NCBI RefSeq assembly: GCF_907165205.1
Contig: NC_058194.1
Span: 19,778,856-19,842,855, forward strand
Reading direction: 5' to 3'
Source of the DNA: Coccinella septempunctata
Taxonomy: Eukaryota; Arthropoda; Insecta; Coleoptera; Coccinellidae
Length of the DNA: 64,000 bases
A program made the position numbers and the translations under genes. A model generated the notes under the pieces. It saw only the letters and a list, made by a program, of their open reading frames with translations, made no database searches and was not told where the DNA came from. Shown one piece after another: positions 35,576 through 44,399 of this stretch; within the stretch, counting starts at the first letter, position 1; each line of letters opens with the position of its first letter.

Positions 35576-36128
35576 CTCGTACAAATATTTTGACGGCAGA
35601 TTCTTGAGGTTAAAAGAAACACTTTTTTCCTTTACCATTTTTTCCGAATTGACTCGGTGTGAAAGATACAGACTGTTGAAAAACCACAAAAAATTATATT
35701 TTCAGTTCTATCTCACAAAAGGTTTTATCGAATAACATGAATTTCAGAATATAGTTTTTCATTCATTTGATGAATCTTTTTCGAACACAAGATATCACCC
35801 ACGTTTTTCAGTTTTCTCATTATAACCATATTACGTACCATAAAAATACCAAAAATTGAAAAGTATCTGTAGAATTTAAAACATTGAGTACTTTGACTGA
35901 ATACAACTCTGTTTTAAAGATCCACAGATGTGTAGTGTCACAGATTAAGCTAGTTATTCTGACGGTAATTTTGTTTTTCCAGAGCTGGCACAGCCCATTA
36001 TGTATACTCAAAATGGCTATATCTTTTTATGAGGGCCGAATCGGAAAAAATGGTATAGAAAAAGTGTTTCTTTTGACCTCAAGAATCTACTGTTAAAATA
36101 TTTGTACGAGTCAAAGACTCACCCTGTA
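35576..36128. mobile_element. M1-family MITE with both ends
   Basis: Left CTCGTACAAATATTTTGACG...TTGAGGTTAAAAGAAACAC is the inverse of right GTGTTTCTTTTGACCTCAAG...ATATTTGTACGAGTCAAAGA plus CTCACCCTGTA. Arms are about 50 bp; the total is about 550 bp. It lacks about 100 bp present in the split copy at 51.3/55.4 kb. ORFs within (35,820-36,096) are repeat sequence. Confidence 0.8.
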
Positions 36129-36237
36129 AAGTTAACCCAATCCCAAACAAAGTAGGAAGTCGATCATGCGCAGAGCGTTCTGCATCTGATCGAAAATGAC
36201 ACTGACTTAAGTGACTTTTCAACAGGTAGTATTATAG

Positions 36238-36866
36238 AATTATATTCTAACGAAAGCAGTGATGAATAGACTCTACCCTCTGATAGGAAGAAGAAGCCAC
36301 ATGTCGAAGGAGACAAAATTGAAGATTATTAAAGCCGTTGCTAGGCCTCAACTGACTTATGGATCAGTCGCCTGGGGTTTCGCGGCAAAGAGCTGCTACG
36401 ATGTGCAATAGATGCACCTTGGTTTGTCAGGAATAGACAGATTTATAAGGACCTAAAATGGGAAACCATAACGGAATTCATGAACAGAGAAGCAGAGAAA
36501 TTATTCGAAACAGCGAAAAACCATCCGAATCAAGAACTCAGGAGACTAGTGGACTACGACCCAGAGGAAGACACGAGGAGAATGCGAATTTACCGAAGGA
36601 GACCAAGAGATCGATTAAAAAGAGATTAAAATGAGAACAGCAACTTGATAAATCCAATAAAATGTTATCCAATAGAGGATAAACACAGAAATCTCAGCAC
36701 GATAGTGTGCGAGAAGAAAACCGACTAAGAAGCAGTTAAGGGTTTTTAGTGGGTCTCGAGCTCAAGAGAATGAGAATCCCCACACTTGTTTCCCCTCAGG
36801 AGAGGGTGATTCGTCTGACTTGCAGATTTTCCCCCTGCTACACCAAAAAAAAAATTATATTCTAAC
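36238..36866 (+). mobile_element. Jockey LINE 3' fragment with target duplication
   Basis: The direct repeat AATTATATTCTAAC at 36,238-36,251 and 36,853-36,866 bounds an insertion of about 600 bp ending in a poly-A run (36,845-36,852). Coding: KIIKAVARPQLTYGSVAWGF (thumb), an internal deletion, then WFVRNRQIYKDLKWETITEF, AEKLFETAKNHPNQELRRLVDYDP and a basic end, the classic Jockey C-terminus. It is followed by a GC-richer 3' UTR (TTTTTAGTGGGTCTCGAGCT). The frames differ on either side of the deletion: a dead, 5'-truncated copy. Confidence 0.85.
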
Positions 36867-37124
36867 ACAAATTGACCTAGTAGGCGAAGATCATGCTGAC
36901 ATTATAGTGGAATATAACCAAAAATTTTTTTTGTCTTTTCGCTCTCATAAAATGCCGACTCAATTTCATTTCTGTCAGTTTCCTAGTTTCTAAGGGCTGT
37001 CTCTAAGCATCTAAGCTGTATCTAATTATATGGAAGACCAACACTATTTTGAAGAAGAATCACCTTAAATAGTTAAATTTTTTCAACTATTCATTCCCAC
37101 CCTTCTGTATATATATCATAAGTT

Positions 37125-37777
37125 CAGTTCTGGCCCTGTTAGATTTCGCAAAAGCGTTTGATACCCTGGACCATGAGTTGCTCTGTGCTAAGTTGGGTTT
37201 CTATGGTTTTGATGAATCTGCTTTGAGATTTTTTAGGTCTTATCTTTTTGGTAGATATCAGTGCGTTAAGTTGCGTGATGCGTTTTCGGAGTTCTGCCCA
37301 ATAACTTCAGGTGTGCCTCAGGGTTCCATTCTTGGCCCTCTGCTATTTCTAGTATACATAGCAGATATGTACAAAGTTGTAAAATTTGTTGTCATCTATT
37401 TTTATTGCGATGATACTCAGGTTCGTCTCTCCTTCCTTCCATCCTCTATTTCTGCAGCTGTTGAGCAGTTCAATGAAGATTTATCTGCAATGATGCAATA
37501 TTGCAGGAGAAATGGCCTGAGGGTCAACGTGAAGAAATCTTTTTTTATACCTTTCTTTCCGAAAACGCTGAATGCGGAGTTTGACATTAAAATGGGTGAT
37601 GATAAAATTCCATCCTCCACCTGCTGCAGAAACCTTGGGATCATTTTCGATTGCCGGCTGAGGTTCAGGGAGCATGTCTCATTTCTGTTGAGGAGTTCTT
37701 TCCTGGCCTTCGATATCTATATCATCAAAGACATTTTCTGGACCTCCAATCGAGAAAATATCTTTGCGAAACCTTAG
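37125..37777 (+). pseudogene. LINE reverse transcriptase, C-terminal half of core
   Basis: LLDFAKAFD opens the fragment (first catalytic Asp). SGVPQGSILGPLLFLVYIADM follows, then YCDD in the position of the usual YADD/FADD box; the Cys substitution there is uncommon. LGIIFDCRLRFREHV marks the palm-thumb boundary. The frame is lost near 37,680 and continues in the overlapping frame. Confidence 0.8.
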
Positions 37778-38247
37778 TGCTGTCTAAGCTTAGTTATGGA
37801 TTGACCGTTTTTTATCCATGCCTGGATTCCATTGAAAAGTATAGGTTGCAGAAATTGCAGAATTCATGCTGTCGCTATGTTTTTGATCTGAGAAAGTATG
37901 ATAGGGGTATTAGTAGGGGTATTAATAGGTTGGAATGGCTCAGGGTCGAGAATATTTTTAGGCTGCATATGGCGACTTTGATATATCGAATTTTGGAGAC
38001 GGGTATTCCTCCCTATTTGAGAGGAAAGCTTGTCTTCAGGCGGGATGTACATGATTTGGCTGTGAGACATGGGGGGAGGCTTATGTTGCCTCGATTTGGT
38101 TCGGCTAGGTTTCAGCGCTCTTTCACCTTCCATGCAGTGAAGCTGCACAATGAATTTTTAGTTGATTTTGAGAGAGTAACTATCGGGTCATTGAAGAGGG
38201 AACTGAAGTTGAAGCTGTTTGTGAATCAGTCCTTGCAATATAGTTAA
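37651..38247 (+). pseudogene. LINE RT thumb and C-terminal domain
   Basis: Contains LVLSKLSYGLTVFYPCLDSI, RLQKLQNSCCRYVF, the RLEWLRVENI segment and FTFHAVKLHNEF, the same series of blocks seen in CR1/Daphne-type LINEs. No RNase H follows. One frameshift separates it from the catalytic core. Confidence 0.8.
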
Positions 38248-38478
38248 TATTTTTTATTTTGTTTTTTTCTACATATTCAATTTCAGTTCGCTCTATTTTT
38301 GTACACTTTTTTTTCTTTTTTGTGATATTTATCTTTCTTTTCATATAATTTTTCGTTTTCCTCTGTACTTTGTCGGGGGTTGAGTGGAGTAGCAGATGCT
38401 AGACTTCGCCTCAAATATGTTTTTTTCTGGTTTTTTTTTCTTTTTTGAATAAAGGCACTATTATTATTATTATTATAA

Positions 38479-39428
38479 GTAGCTATGCAATAATATTTAT
38501 TCATATTTCTCCAGAGATTGAATCAAAGTTAAATGTATATTTCAATTAACCTTCATCCAAAGGAACATTTTCCTAATTTCCAATAGATAATATCGGTATA
38601 CAACATGCAAACTCAGTTTTCAACCAGAAAACGTAGTAATTAGCTGAACTTTTCAACATTTCAGATCAACTGATAAGTTCCAACGACTGAGGTATTTCAA
38701 CTATCCTTATAGAAAAGACTGCCCGTCCTCTGAAATGTAATTTTCCTTGGAAATTAGGAATATTTATTTTAAAATGCGTTGATCCCCAAAATTAGAATTC
38801 CACTCTGATGGAACGAACGGAGCTTTGTTTCTTTCATCGCTTAATCCTCGTTTCTCAAAGCACCTGAACCAGGATATCCTTAATGGGATGATTGATTCCT
38901 TCGGAAGTATTTGCTGGAAATGATATGATTTATGATAATTTTCGCTTTTGAGTTGAAGGATGTTCGAGAATTTACCTAATGCATCAGCTATTATTCGTAA
39001 GGAAGAACAAAGAAATAATCGACGTCTCTTACTATTACTTTGTATAATTCGATAATAATCCTTCACACTAGAGACTGGTTATTTCGTTCATGGTTTATAG
39101 GGAAGTATGAAGAATCGAAGTTTCGAAAACCGAGCAAGAGAGACAAGAGAGTGCTATTGAACAACAGAATTTCGCTGGCAAAAGGTGAGGTGTATGAATT
39201 CCATTAAAGTTTCGTTTTTACATAGATATCTGCAAAATATTTACTTTGCAAATTGGTGTTGCCTTCGCTTCTTAGGAACTCTCACACATTTTTCACTGCA
39301 GATTGCAAACAAGCGAGAAACAGATCATTTCCAATTTTTTTCATATTTGTCATCTTCTATCAAGAGAGTAGTGATCGATACGAATGAAATCACTCAAAAA
39401 AGGGGCTCGTCCTGGTTGAAGTTCATAT
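38479..39428. other. Unassigned sequence
   Basis: A 100-codon minus-strand ORF (38,764-39,066) has no domain I recognise and no splice or promoter support. Confidence 0.35.
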
Positions 39429-39695
39429 ACAGGGCGATTCCGGTCCAAGAAGTCTTGCCACAAGATCTATCACAAAGATTACAACACATTACAGCCCCCA
39501 TTGCTTGGTCACAAAGATTGCCTTATTCGAACCATCTAGATTATTTTGTGTGGGAACATATCTGAAAACAAAAGTTTTTAAAGTAGAAATTAGGAGTAGA
39601 GAACATCTAATTGAAAGAATTTTCGAGGAATGCAATATTTTGAAGCAAAATCCAAGTCTAATCAGATGTTCTACATATAGGAAATTCATGTAAAA
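39429..39695 (+). pseudogene. Mariner-type transposase C-terminal fragment
   Basis: After a TACAGGGCGATTCC end-like motif, the plus strand reads APIAWSQRLPYSNHLDYFVW (a mutated GPIAWPPRSPDLxPLDYFLW, third catalytic Asp motif, Asp lost) and then, after a stop and frameshift, SREHLIERIFEECNILKQNP plus SLIRCST. This is the C-terminus of the same general transposase type as the element at 40.7-42.7 kb. The bulk of the gene is deleted. Confidence 0.65.
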
Positions 39696-40206
39696 GAGGA
39701 CAACATGTATATTTTATATTTATCACGAAAGCGTTCACAACTGTATTCAAATCTTAAGTATACAGTAGGATGGACAACGACCAATGAATTACTTAGTTCC
39801 TTAGTTGCAACGTGTAAATAACTTCAATTCAATAGGTACATCCATTTTTCTATTATCGTTTTCATTTCACGGATATTTCTCAAAACTGTTTGTATAAAAA
39901 AATAATTTTACTTTAGTTAATTGATATTCAGCAGAAATACGAATGGAATATAGGAAATCTTGCATTCACATAATTAATTCTCAATTCCAGTTTACTAATT
40001 CCAACTTGAATGTGTTTCACACCATTTGAGACCATCAAGGACCTGGTAAAAAATTATGACACACGTAGGATGACCTAGGTTTATTCCACTCACTATAAAA
40101 GTTAATTCGAGTTTTTTTGCCTTCAAAGGGATGAAAGGGGTATGAAAGGTCGCAGTTCCCGAAAGGCGGGCCGAGCCACAAGGACCCCGGTTCAAATAAT
40201 AATAAT
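39696..40206. other. Unassigned; ends in a TAA-type repeat
   Basis: 40,150-40,195 is GC-rich (GGCGGGCCGAGCCACAAGGA) and runs into AATAATAATAA (40,195-40,206), the 5' junction of the R4-like LINE. Whether the GC-rich part belongs to another element's 3' end is unknown. Confidence 0.35.
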
Positions 40207-40392
40207 AACAACTATCTAGGCATAAAAGAGGCAAGAAAAATCAATCAGAGCCAGATGAAGAAACAACTAACGGAGGAGTTCCCCCGGAGATTGAGAAGGA
40301 TAATGAGAACTGGCCTTAACAGCAAGAATCTGATAGAAGCGATTAATACCTACGCTTGCTCGGCGCTGAGCTACTCATACGGTATCATCTCT

Positions 40393-40681
40393 TAGTCCGA
40401 GAGCTGGCAGCAAAAACAACTACCTCATAAGTTACCAAAGGTTTGGTTTGGCACTTTGGTTCAACTTTATTACCAAAACTTGAAACCGCCCGTCTGCCGG
40501 GCGTGAGTGGTCGCCTTATGGGATAAAAAAAATTGAAAAGATGAGAAAAAATCGATTGAAACTTCCTAATAGTTACCAAGATGAATGTGGTGTCAAAATG
40601 GTCTAGAATCTTAACTGAATCGAAATCGTAAGCGTCTGCCAACAGGGGTGGTCGCTATTTCGAAACAGACGCTGTCAAATA
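40393..40681. mobile_element. Palindromic MITE, left half
   Basis: Begins TAGTCCGAGAGCTGGCAG and runs to the dyad centre. It is the inverse of 42,682-42,970, with equal arm length (about 288 bp). The mirror ORFs in it (for example 40,385-40,642) are arm sequence, not genes. Confidence 0.8.
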
Positions 40682-42681
40682 CAGGGTGGTCCAGATCATA
40701 ACCAAGAAATTTTAACCACGTATTCTACATCAAAAATAAGACTTAGTTTGTCATACAAACATATCTCGAGAAATGTTTCCTCTCCGAGATATTGGGTGTT
40801 AAAATTATAGAAAAAAAAATGTTTTTTATTAATAACTTTCACATCTCTTGAAATATTTTTATGAAATTTGAGACATAGTTTTTGAGCGTCAAGGAGCACT
40901 TTTTGCATAATATCATTTCTTTTTTATTCTACCAGTGGCGTCCGTATTGCAGCGAGACTGAATATTTTCAGATAAATAAATGATACGCCACTGGTTTTTC
41001 CGACAATAAAAATTACTTTTCAAATCCTTATTTAACTTGGAGCAAATTCGGTCTCTTGACTTTTTGCTGTACGAGGCACCGTTTCCGGTTAAAAAAATAA
41101 AACACATTCTCATGCATGAAGAAATCGCAAAAATTTGATATAGCAATAAAAAGCTTACTACGGTTTTGTAGCAATTTTCTAAGTTTAGATAAATTCAACA
41201 CACACCCAACTCCTATTTTAGGGTAGATTAATTTGATTAGAAAACTTAAATGACAGTTTTGGTTTCCAATTACTCGTTTCAATACAAGCATAACCATAAA
41301 AGACTGTAATTTCTTTATTGTGGAAAACAAAGTGTGCCATGGAGGATACTTCGTGAATTTGATAGGAATCCAACAACAAGCAGTCGGATAGCAGCTCGCA
41401 CACTTCTATTTTCTAAGTCAAAAATTCTTGCAACCCGTCCAAGGTTTACGAGAGGGTGATGAACAGCGAAGGTTTTTTTTTTGCCAATGGATTCTTCGTT
41501 CAATTGAGCAGAATAGAGACTTTTTAAATACCATATTATGGACTGATGAATCGAGTTTTAGTCGTCGAGCCGTGATAAACTTTCATAACCAGCATGTATG
41601 GGCCCACGAAAATCCACATCCCATTCGATCAAGAAATTTCCAAGTAGAATTTAGTGTTAATGTTTGCTTGGAGTTTATAATAATCACCTATTTGGACCCT
41701 ATTTCTTACCAGAACGAGTTAGTGGTGAAAATTTTTTACAATTTCTGATGGCAGAGCTTGCAAATATGTGGGAAAATATTCCAGCAGAATCAAGATTAGC
41801 GGCTTGGTTTCAACTTGACGGCTGTCCATCCCACTTTCATAGAAATGTGAGGAACTAGTTGGATAATAATTTTCCAGAAAGATGGATTGGACGTAATGGG
41901 CCAGTCAGTTGGCTCCACCGAGCCCCGATATTACCCCTTTGGACTACTTCGTATGGGGGTTTGTGAAAGAAATCGTATATATGACTCCTGTGAACTCAAG
42001 GGAAAAACTTATTGGCCGTATTCAAAATGCTTGCGACGAATTAAGAAATCAAAATTTAGCTGCTGCTGTCGGATCTATTAGACGTCGATGTAAATTATGT
42101 GTTCAGCAAAATGGGTCATACTTCGAACATCTTCTTTAAGTTCGTTTTGACTGTGGTTGTTCATGCTTATTTTTTTTTAGTTACACGTTTCGTTCACAAA
42201 AATAGTCTTATTATTATTATATACCTACCATATCAAATTTTGGCGACTTCTTCATGCATGTTTTATTTTTTTAACCGGAAACGGTGCCTCCTACAGCAAA
42301 AAGTCAAGAGACCGAATTTGCTCCAAATTAAATAAGGATTCAAAAAGTAATTTTTATTGTCGGAAAAACCCGTGGCGTATCATTTTTTTATCTGAAAATA
42401 TTCAGTCTCGCTGCAATACGGACGCCACTGGTAGAATAAAAAAGAAATGATATTATGCAAAAAGTGCTCCTTGACGCTCAAAACCTATGTCTCAAATTTC
42501 ATAAAAATATTTCAAGAGATGTGAAAGTTATTAATAAAAAACATTTTTTTTTCTATAATTTTAACACCCAATATCTCGGAGAGGAAACATTTCTCGACAT
42601 ATGTTTGTATGACAAACTAAGTCTTATTTTTGATGTAGAATACGTGGTTAAAATTTCTTGGTTATGATCTGGACCACCCTG
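40682..42681 (+). mobile_element. Mariner-like transposon with about 455-bp inverted ends
   Basis: About 2.0 kb, flanked by TA (40,680-40,681 and 42,682-42,683). Ends read CAGGGTGGTCCAGATCATAA and inverse. The inverted arms extend to about 41,142 and 42,230, far longer than the usual ~30-bp mariner ends. In each arm lies a nested CCAGTGGCGT...ACGCCACTGG hairpin (about 62 bp). A broken transposase occupies the middle. Confidence 0.75.
41340..42139 (+). pseudogene. Mariner-superfamily DDD transposase, broken
   Basis: The product would cut and rejoin the element at TA sites. Order of parts: HTH-region remnant LREFDRNPTTSSRIAARTL (about 41,350-41,405); after a frameshift FFCQWILRSIEQNRDFLNTI then LWTDESSF (first Asp); HVWAHENPH; after a frameshift near 41,665 HLFGPYFLPERVSGENFLQF and WFQLDGCPSHF (second Asp); a stop at 41,857; ERWIGRNGPVSW; after another frameshift SPDITPLDYFVWGFVK (third Asp). 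Then a C-terminus ends CVQQNGSYFEHLL. About 36 residues separate the second and third Asp, slightly more than DD34D mariners. At least three frameshifts and one stop make it inactive. Confidence 0.8.
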
Positions 42682-42970
42682 TATTTGACAGCGTCTGTTT
42701 CGAAATAGCGACCACCCCTGTTGGCAGACGATTACGATTTCGATTCAGTTAAGATTCTAGACCATTTTGACACCACATTCATCTTGGTAACTATTAGGAA
42801 GTTTCAATCGATTTTTTCTCATCTTTTCAATTTTTTTTATCCCATAAGGCGACCACTCACGCCCGGCAGACGGGCGGTTTCAAGTTTTGGTAATAAAGTT
42901 GAACCAAAGTGCCAAACCAAACCTTTGGTAACTTATGAGGTAGTTGTTTTTGCTGCCAGCTCTCGGACTA
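42682..42970. mobile_element. Palindromic MITE, right half
   Basis: Inverse copy of 40,393-40,681, ending CTGCCAGCTCTCGGACTA. Joined to the left half without the inner transposon, the centre would read GCTGTCAAATATTTGACAGC. Host LINE codons on either side join in frame if the target duplication is TCT. Confidence 0.8.
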
Positions 42971-43014
42971 TCTTGGACCACCACCGATTTAGCAGCCTTA
43001 CAGAGTAAAATAAG

Positions 43015-44195
43015 GACGATGCTCACTAAACACAATAAAACATCATCCCAAAAGCTCAATAGAACGGACAGAGCTGCCACGACATCTTGGGGGTAGAGGA
43101 ATTGTTGATTTGTCCAACCGTATGTCGTATGTCCCAGGAAATTGAGGGACTTCGAAAATAATTACTGAGCAAGGCTGCTTCGTCAGAACTCCATCGAGTA
43201 GTTTGTGTTGCTGATAGTTCTTCACCGGTAAAGCTACAACAGGACCACTTGGAAACCGTCGAGCACTCTGCAGAAAGTAAAATGCAGAAACTGATTGGCA
43301 AACCTTTGCATGGAAGGCACCCGAACGAGGTCAACCATGATTACGTCGACATATCTGCGTCGAACTACTGGTTGACCTCCGGAAGGTTGTTTCCTGTGAC
43401 AGAGGGCTTCATGCTCGCCATCCAGGATCAGGTGATTCCAACAAGGAACTACATGAAATATATCGCCAAGGATGCTTCAGTGGTGGACGATAGCTGTCGT
43501 TATGTCTGTGCGACATATGAAACTATCCAGCTTATCACCGGGAGATGTCAGAAGTTCGCGGGCACGGAGTACAAAAATAGACATGATGCTGTTACCAAGA
43601 TTATTCACCAAGAGTTGGCACTAAAACACCAACTTCTAACTTCGAAGAAGGTTACAGTTACCATTCGTTTGCTGTATTGGAAAATGAACATCGCAAGCTC
43701 TACTGGGATCGCACGGTTCTCACAGACCGGAAAATAACCCACAATAGAACACACCTCATTTCGCTCAATAAGGTTGAGGACACAGGACTATTCATTGACA
43801 TGGCGATTCCAAATAATAACAATCTTCTAGATAAGCACACTGAAAAAATTTCAAAATATAGAGATCTCGAGGAACAAACCAGGAGACAGTGGAAGCTGAA
43901 AGATAATAAGACCATCCCTATTGTCATTTCATCTACAGGCCTGATACCAAAGAAACTACCAGAGAAGTTGAGGAAATTTCAGTTGGACGAATTTCAGTAC
44001 TGCTTGGAACGGCGAGAACTGTATGCAAGTACATGGGGAAGGCAGGAGGAACACCGTCTGCTTCGACAGAAAGAGCCGAAGGATCAGGAATCCAACCGAC
44101 AGCAAGAAGTCGAGGAGCGGCCCGAACCCGACCACCACCACGAGCTCGAAAACCTGAAAAGGACTCCAAGAGAGCGTAATCCTTTTGATATCTGA
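43015..44195 (+). pseudogene. R4-like ORF C-terminus: zinc knuckle and REL endonuclease
   Basis: LPRHLGGRGIVDLSNRM (about 43,074) is the conserved block after the RT. 43,249-43,737 carries WLTSGRLFPVTEGFMLAIQD, the Cys/His region CRYVC...GRCQKFAGTEYKNRH and, after a frameshift near 43,650, 43,677-44,195 continues KLYWDRTVLTDRKITHNR...LFIDMAIPNNNNLLDKHTEK. The endonuclease core is expected as PD-(D/E)xK; here the first motif reads RTHL where copy 2 has RPDL, so the catalytic Asp is lost. The end is acidic/charged and may be partly out of frame (copy 2 retains YRVMQKAVLLGTARTVRKYM). Confidence 0.75.
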
Positions 44196-44255
44196 GATAT
44201 CTGGGATAAGTGAATGTTCCTCTGGAGAGGAGTGTGAAAGCCGCAAGGCTAAAGG

Positions 44256-44340
44256 GTAAGAGAAATCACTGAATAAATTGGTCCCAAGAGATATGTTTTC
44301 CATCTACTGAAATACTGAGTTACAAGATTTTCATTAACGG
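44256..44340. other. Downstream of R4-like copy 1
   Basis: CCGCAAGGCTAAAGGGTAAG and following sequence is absent after copy 2; it may be true 3' UTR or flanking DNA. Confidence 0.3.
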
Positions 44341-44344
44341 TGTG

Positions 44345-44395
44345 TTATTTAACTTGTTTCGCTATCACAGTAGCTTCTTCAGGTGAGTGATGGTA
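44345..44395 (-). ncRNA. Hammerhead-like core motif (weak)
   Basis: Minus strand: CTGAAGA (44,382-44,376), GCTA/TAGC helix II with a CTGTGA loop, GAAAC (44,360-44,356), then ACAAGT-T, a possible two-base-pair helix III plus cleavage base. Helix I pairing is not convincing. Resembles Penelope terminal repeats, but no coding remnant is adjacent. Confidence 0.35.
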
Positions 44396-44399
44396 ATAA

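Larger units (their letters stand above)
37093..38478 (+). mobile_element. 5'-truncated LINE with TTA-repeat tail
   Basis: Starts inside the RT catalytic core (LALLDFAKAFDTLDHELL at about 37,125) and ends with GAATAAAGGCACTATTATTA and a short TTA array. Divided into two frames. It lies a little downstream of the Jockey fragment with about 230 bp of unassigned sequence between. Confidence 0.85.
40207..44255 (+). mobile_element. R4/Dong-like LINE, copy 1, split by nested transposons
   Basis: Coding resumes across a 2.6-kb insertion: YLGIKEARKINQSQMKKQLT...INTYACSALSYSYGII before it (40,213-40,392) and SWTTTDLAALQSKIRTML after it (from 42,970). The remainder encodes the C-terminal region with a zinc knuckle and a restriction-like endonuclease. 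R2/R4-group elements use this endonuclease, instead of an APE type, to cut their target. The 5' junction is a TAA-type repeat, the known preference of Dong elements. Several stops and frameshifts in 43,080-43,700 make it a pseudogene. 3' UTR similarity with copy 2 ends near GAGTGTGAAAG (44,240). Confidence 0.75.

Noticed and set aside
40140..40200. GGTTCAAAT as a tRNA-type B box of a SINE
   Set aside because: No matching A box upstream and no cloverleaf; only a short fortuitous match.
40385..43008. Conserved-looking twin proteins (MADxYDFDSVKILDHFDT... and MQKVLLDAQ...) in opposite orientations
   Set aside because: They are the two arms of inverted repeats read in mirror orientation, not duplicated genes.
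43933..44303. Long minus-strand ORFs opposite the R4-like C-terminus, and their counterparts at 63,430-63,661
   Set aside because: Antisense shadows of the GC-richer R4-like coding region; they recur in both copies only because the sense sequence does.
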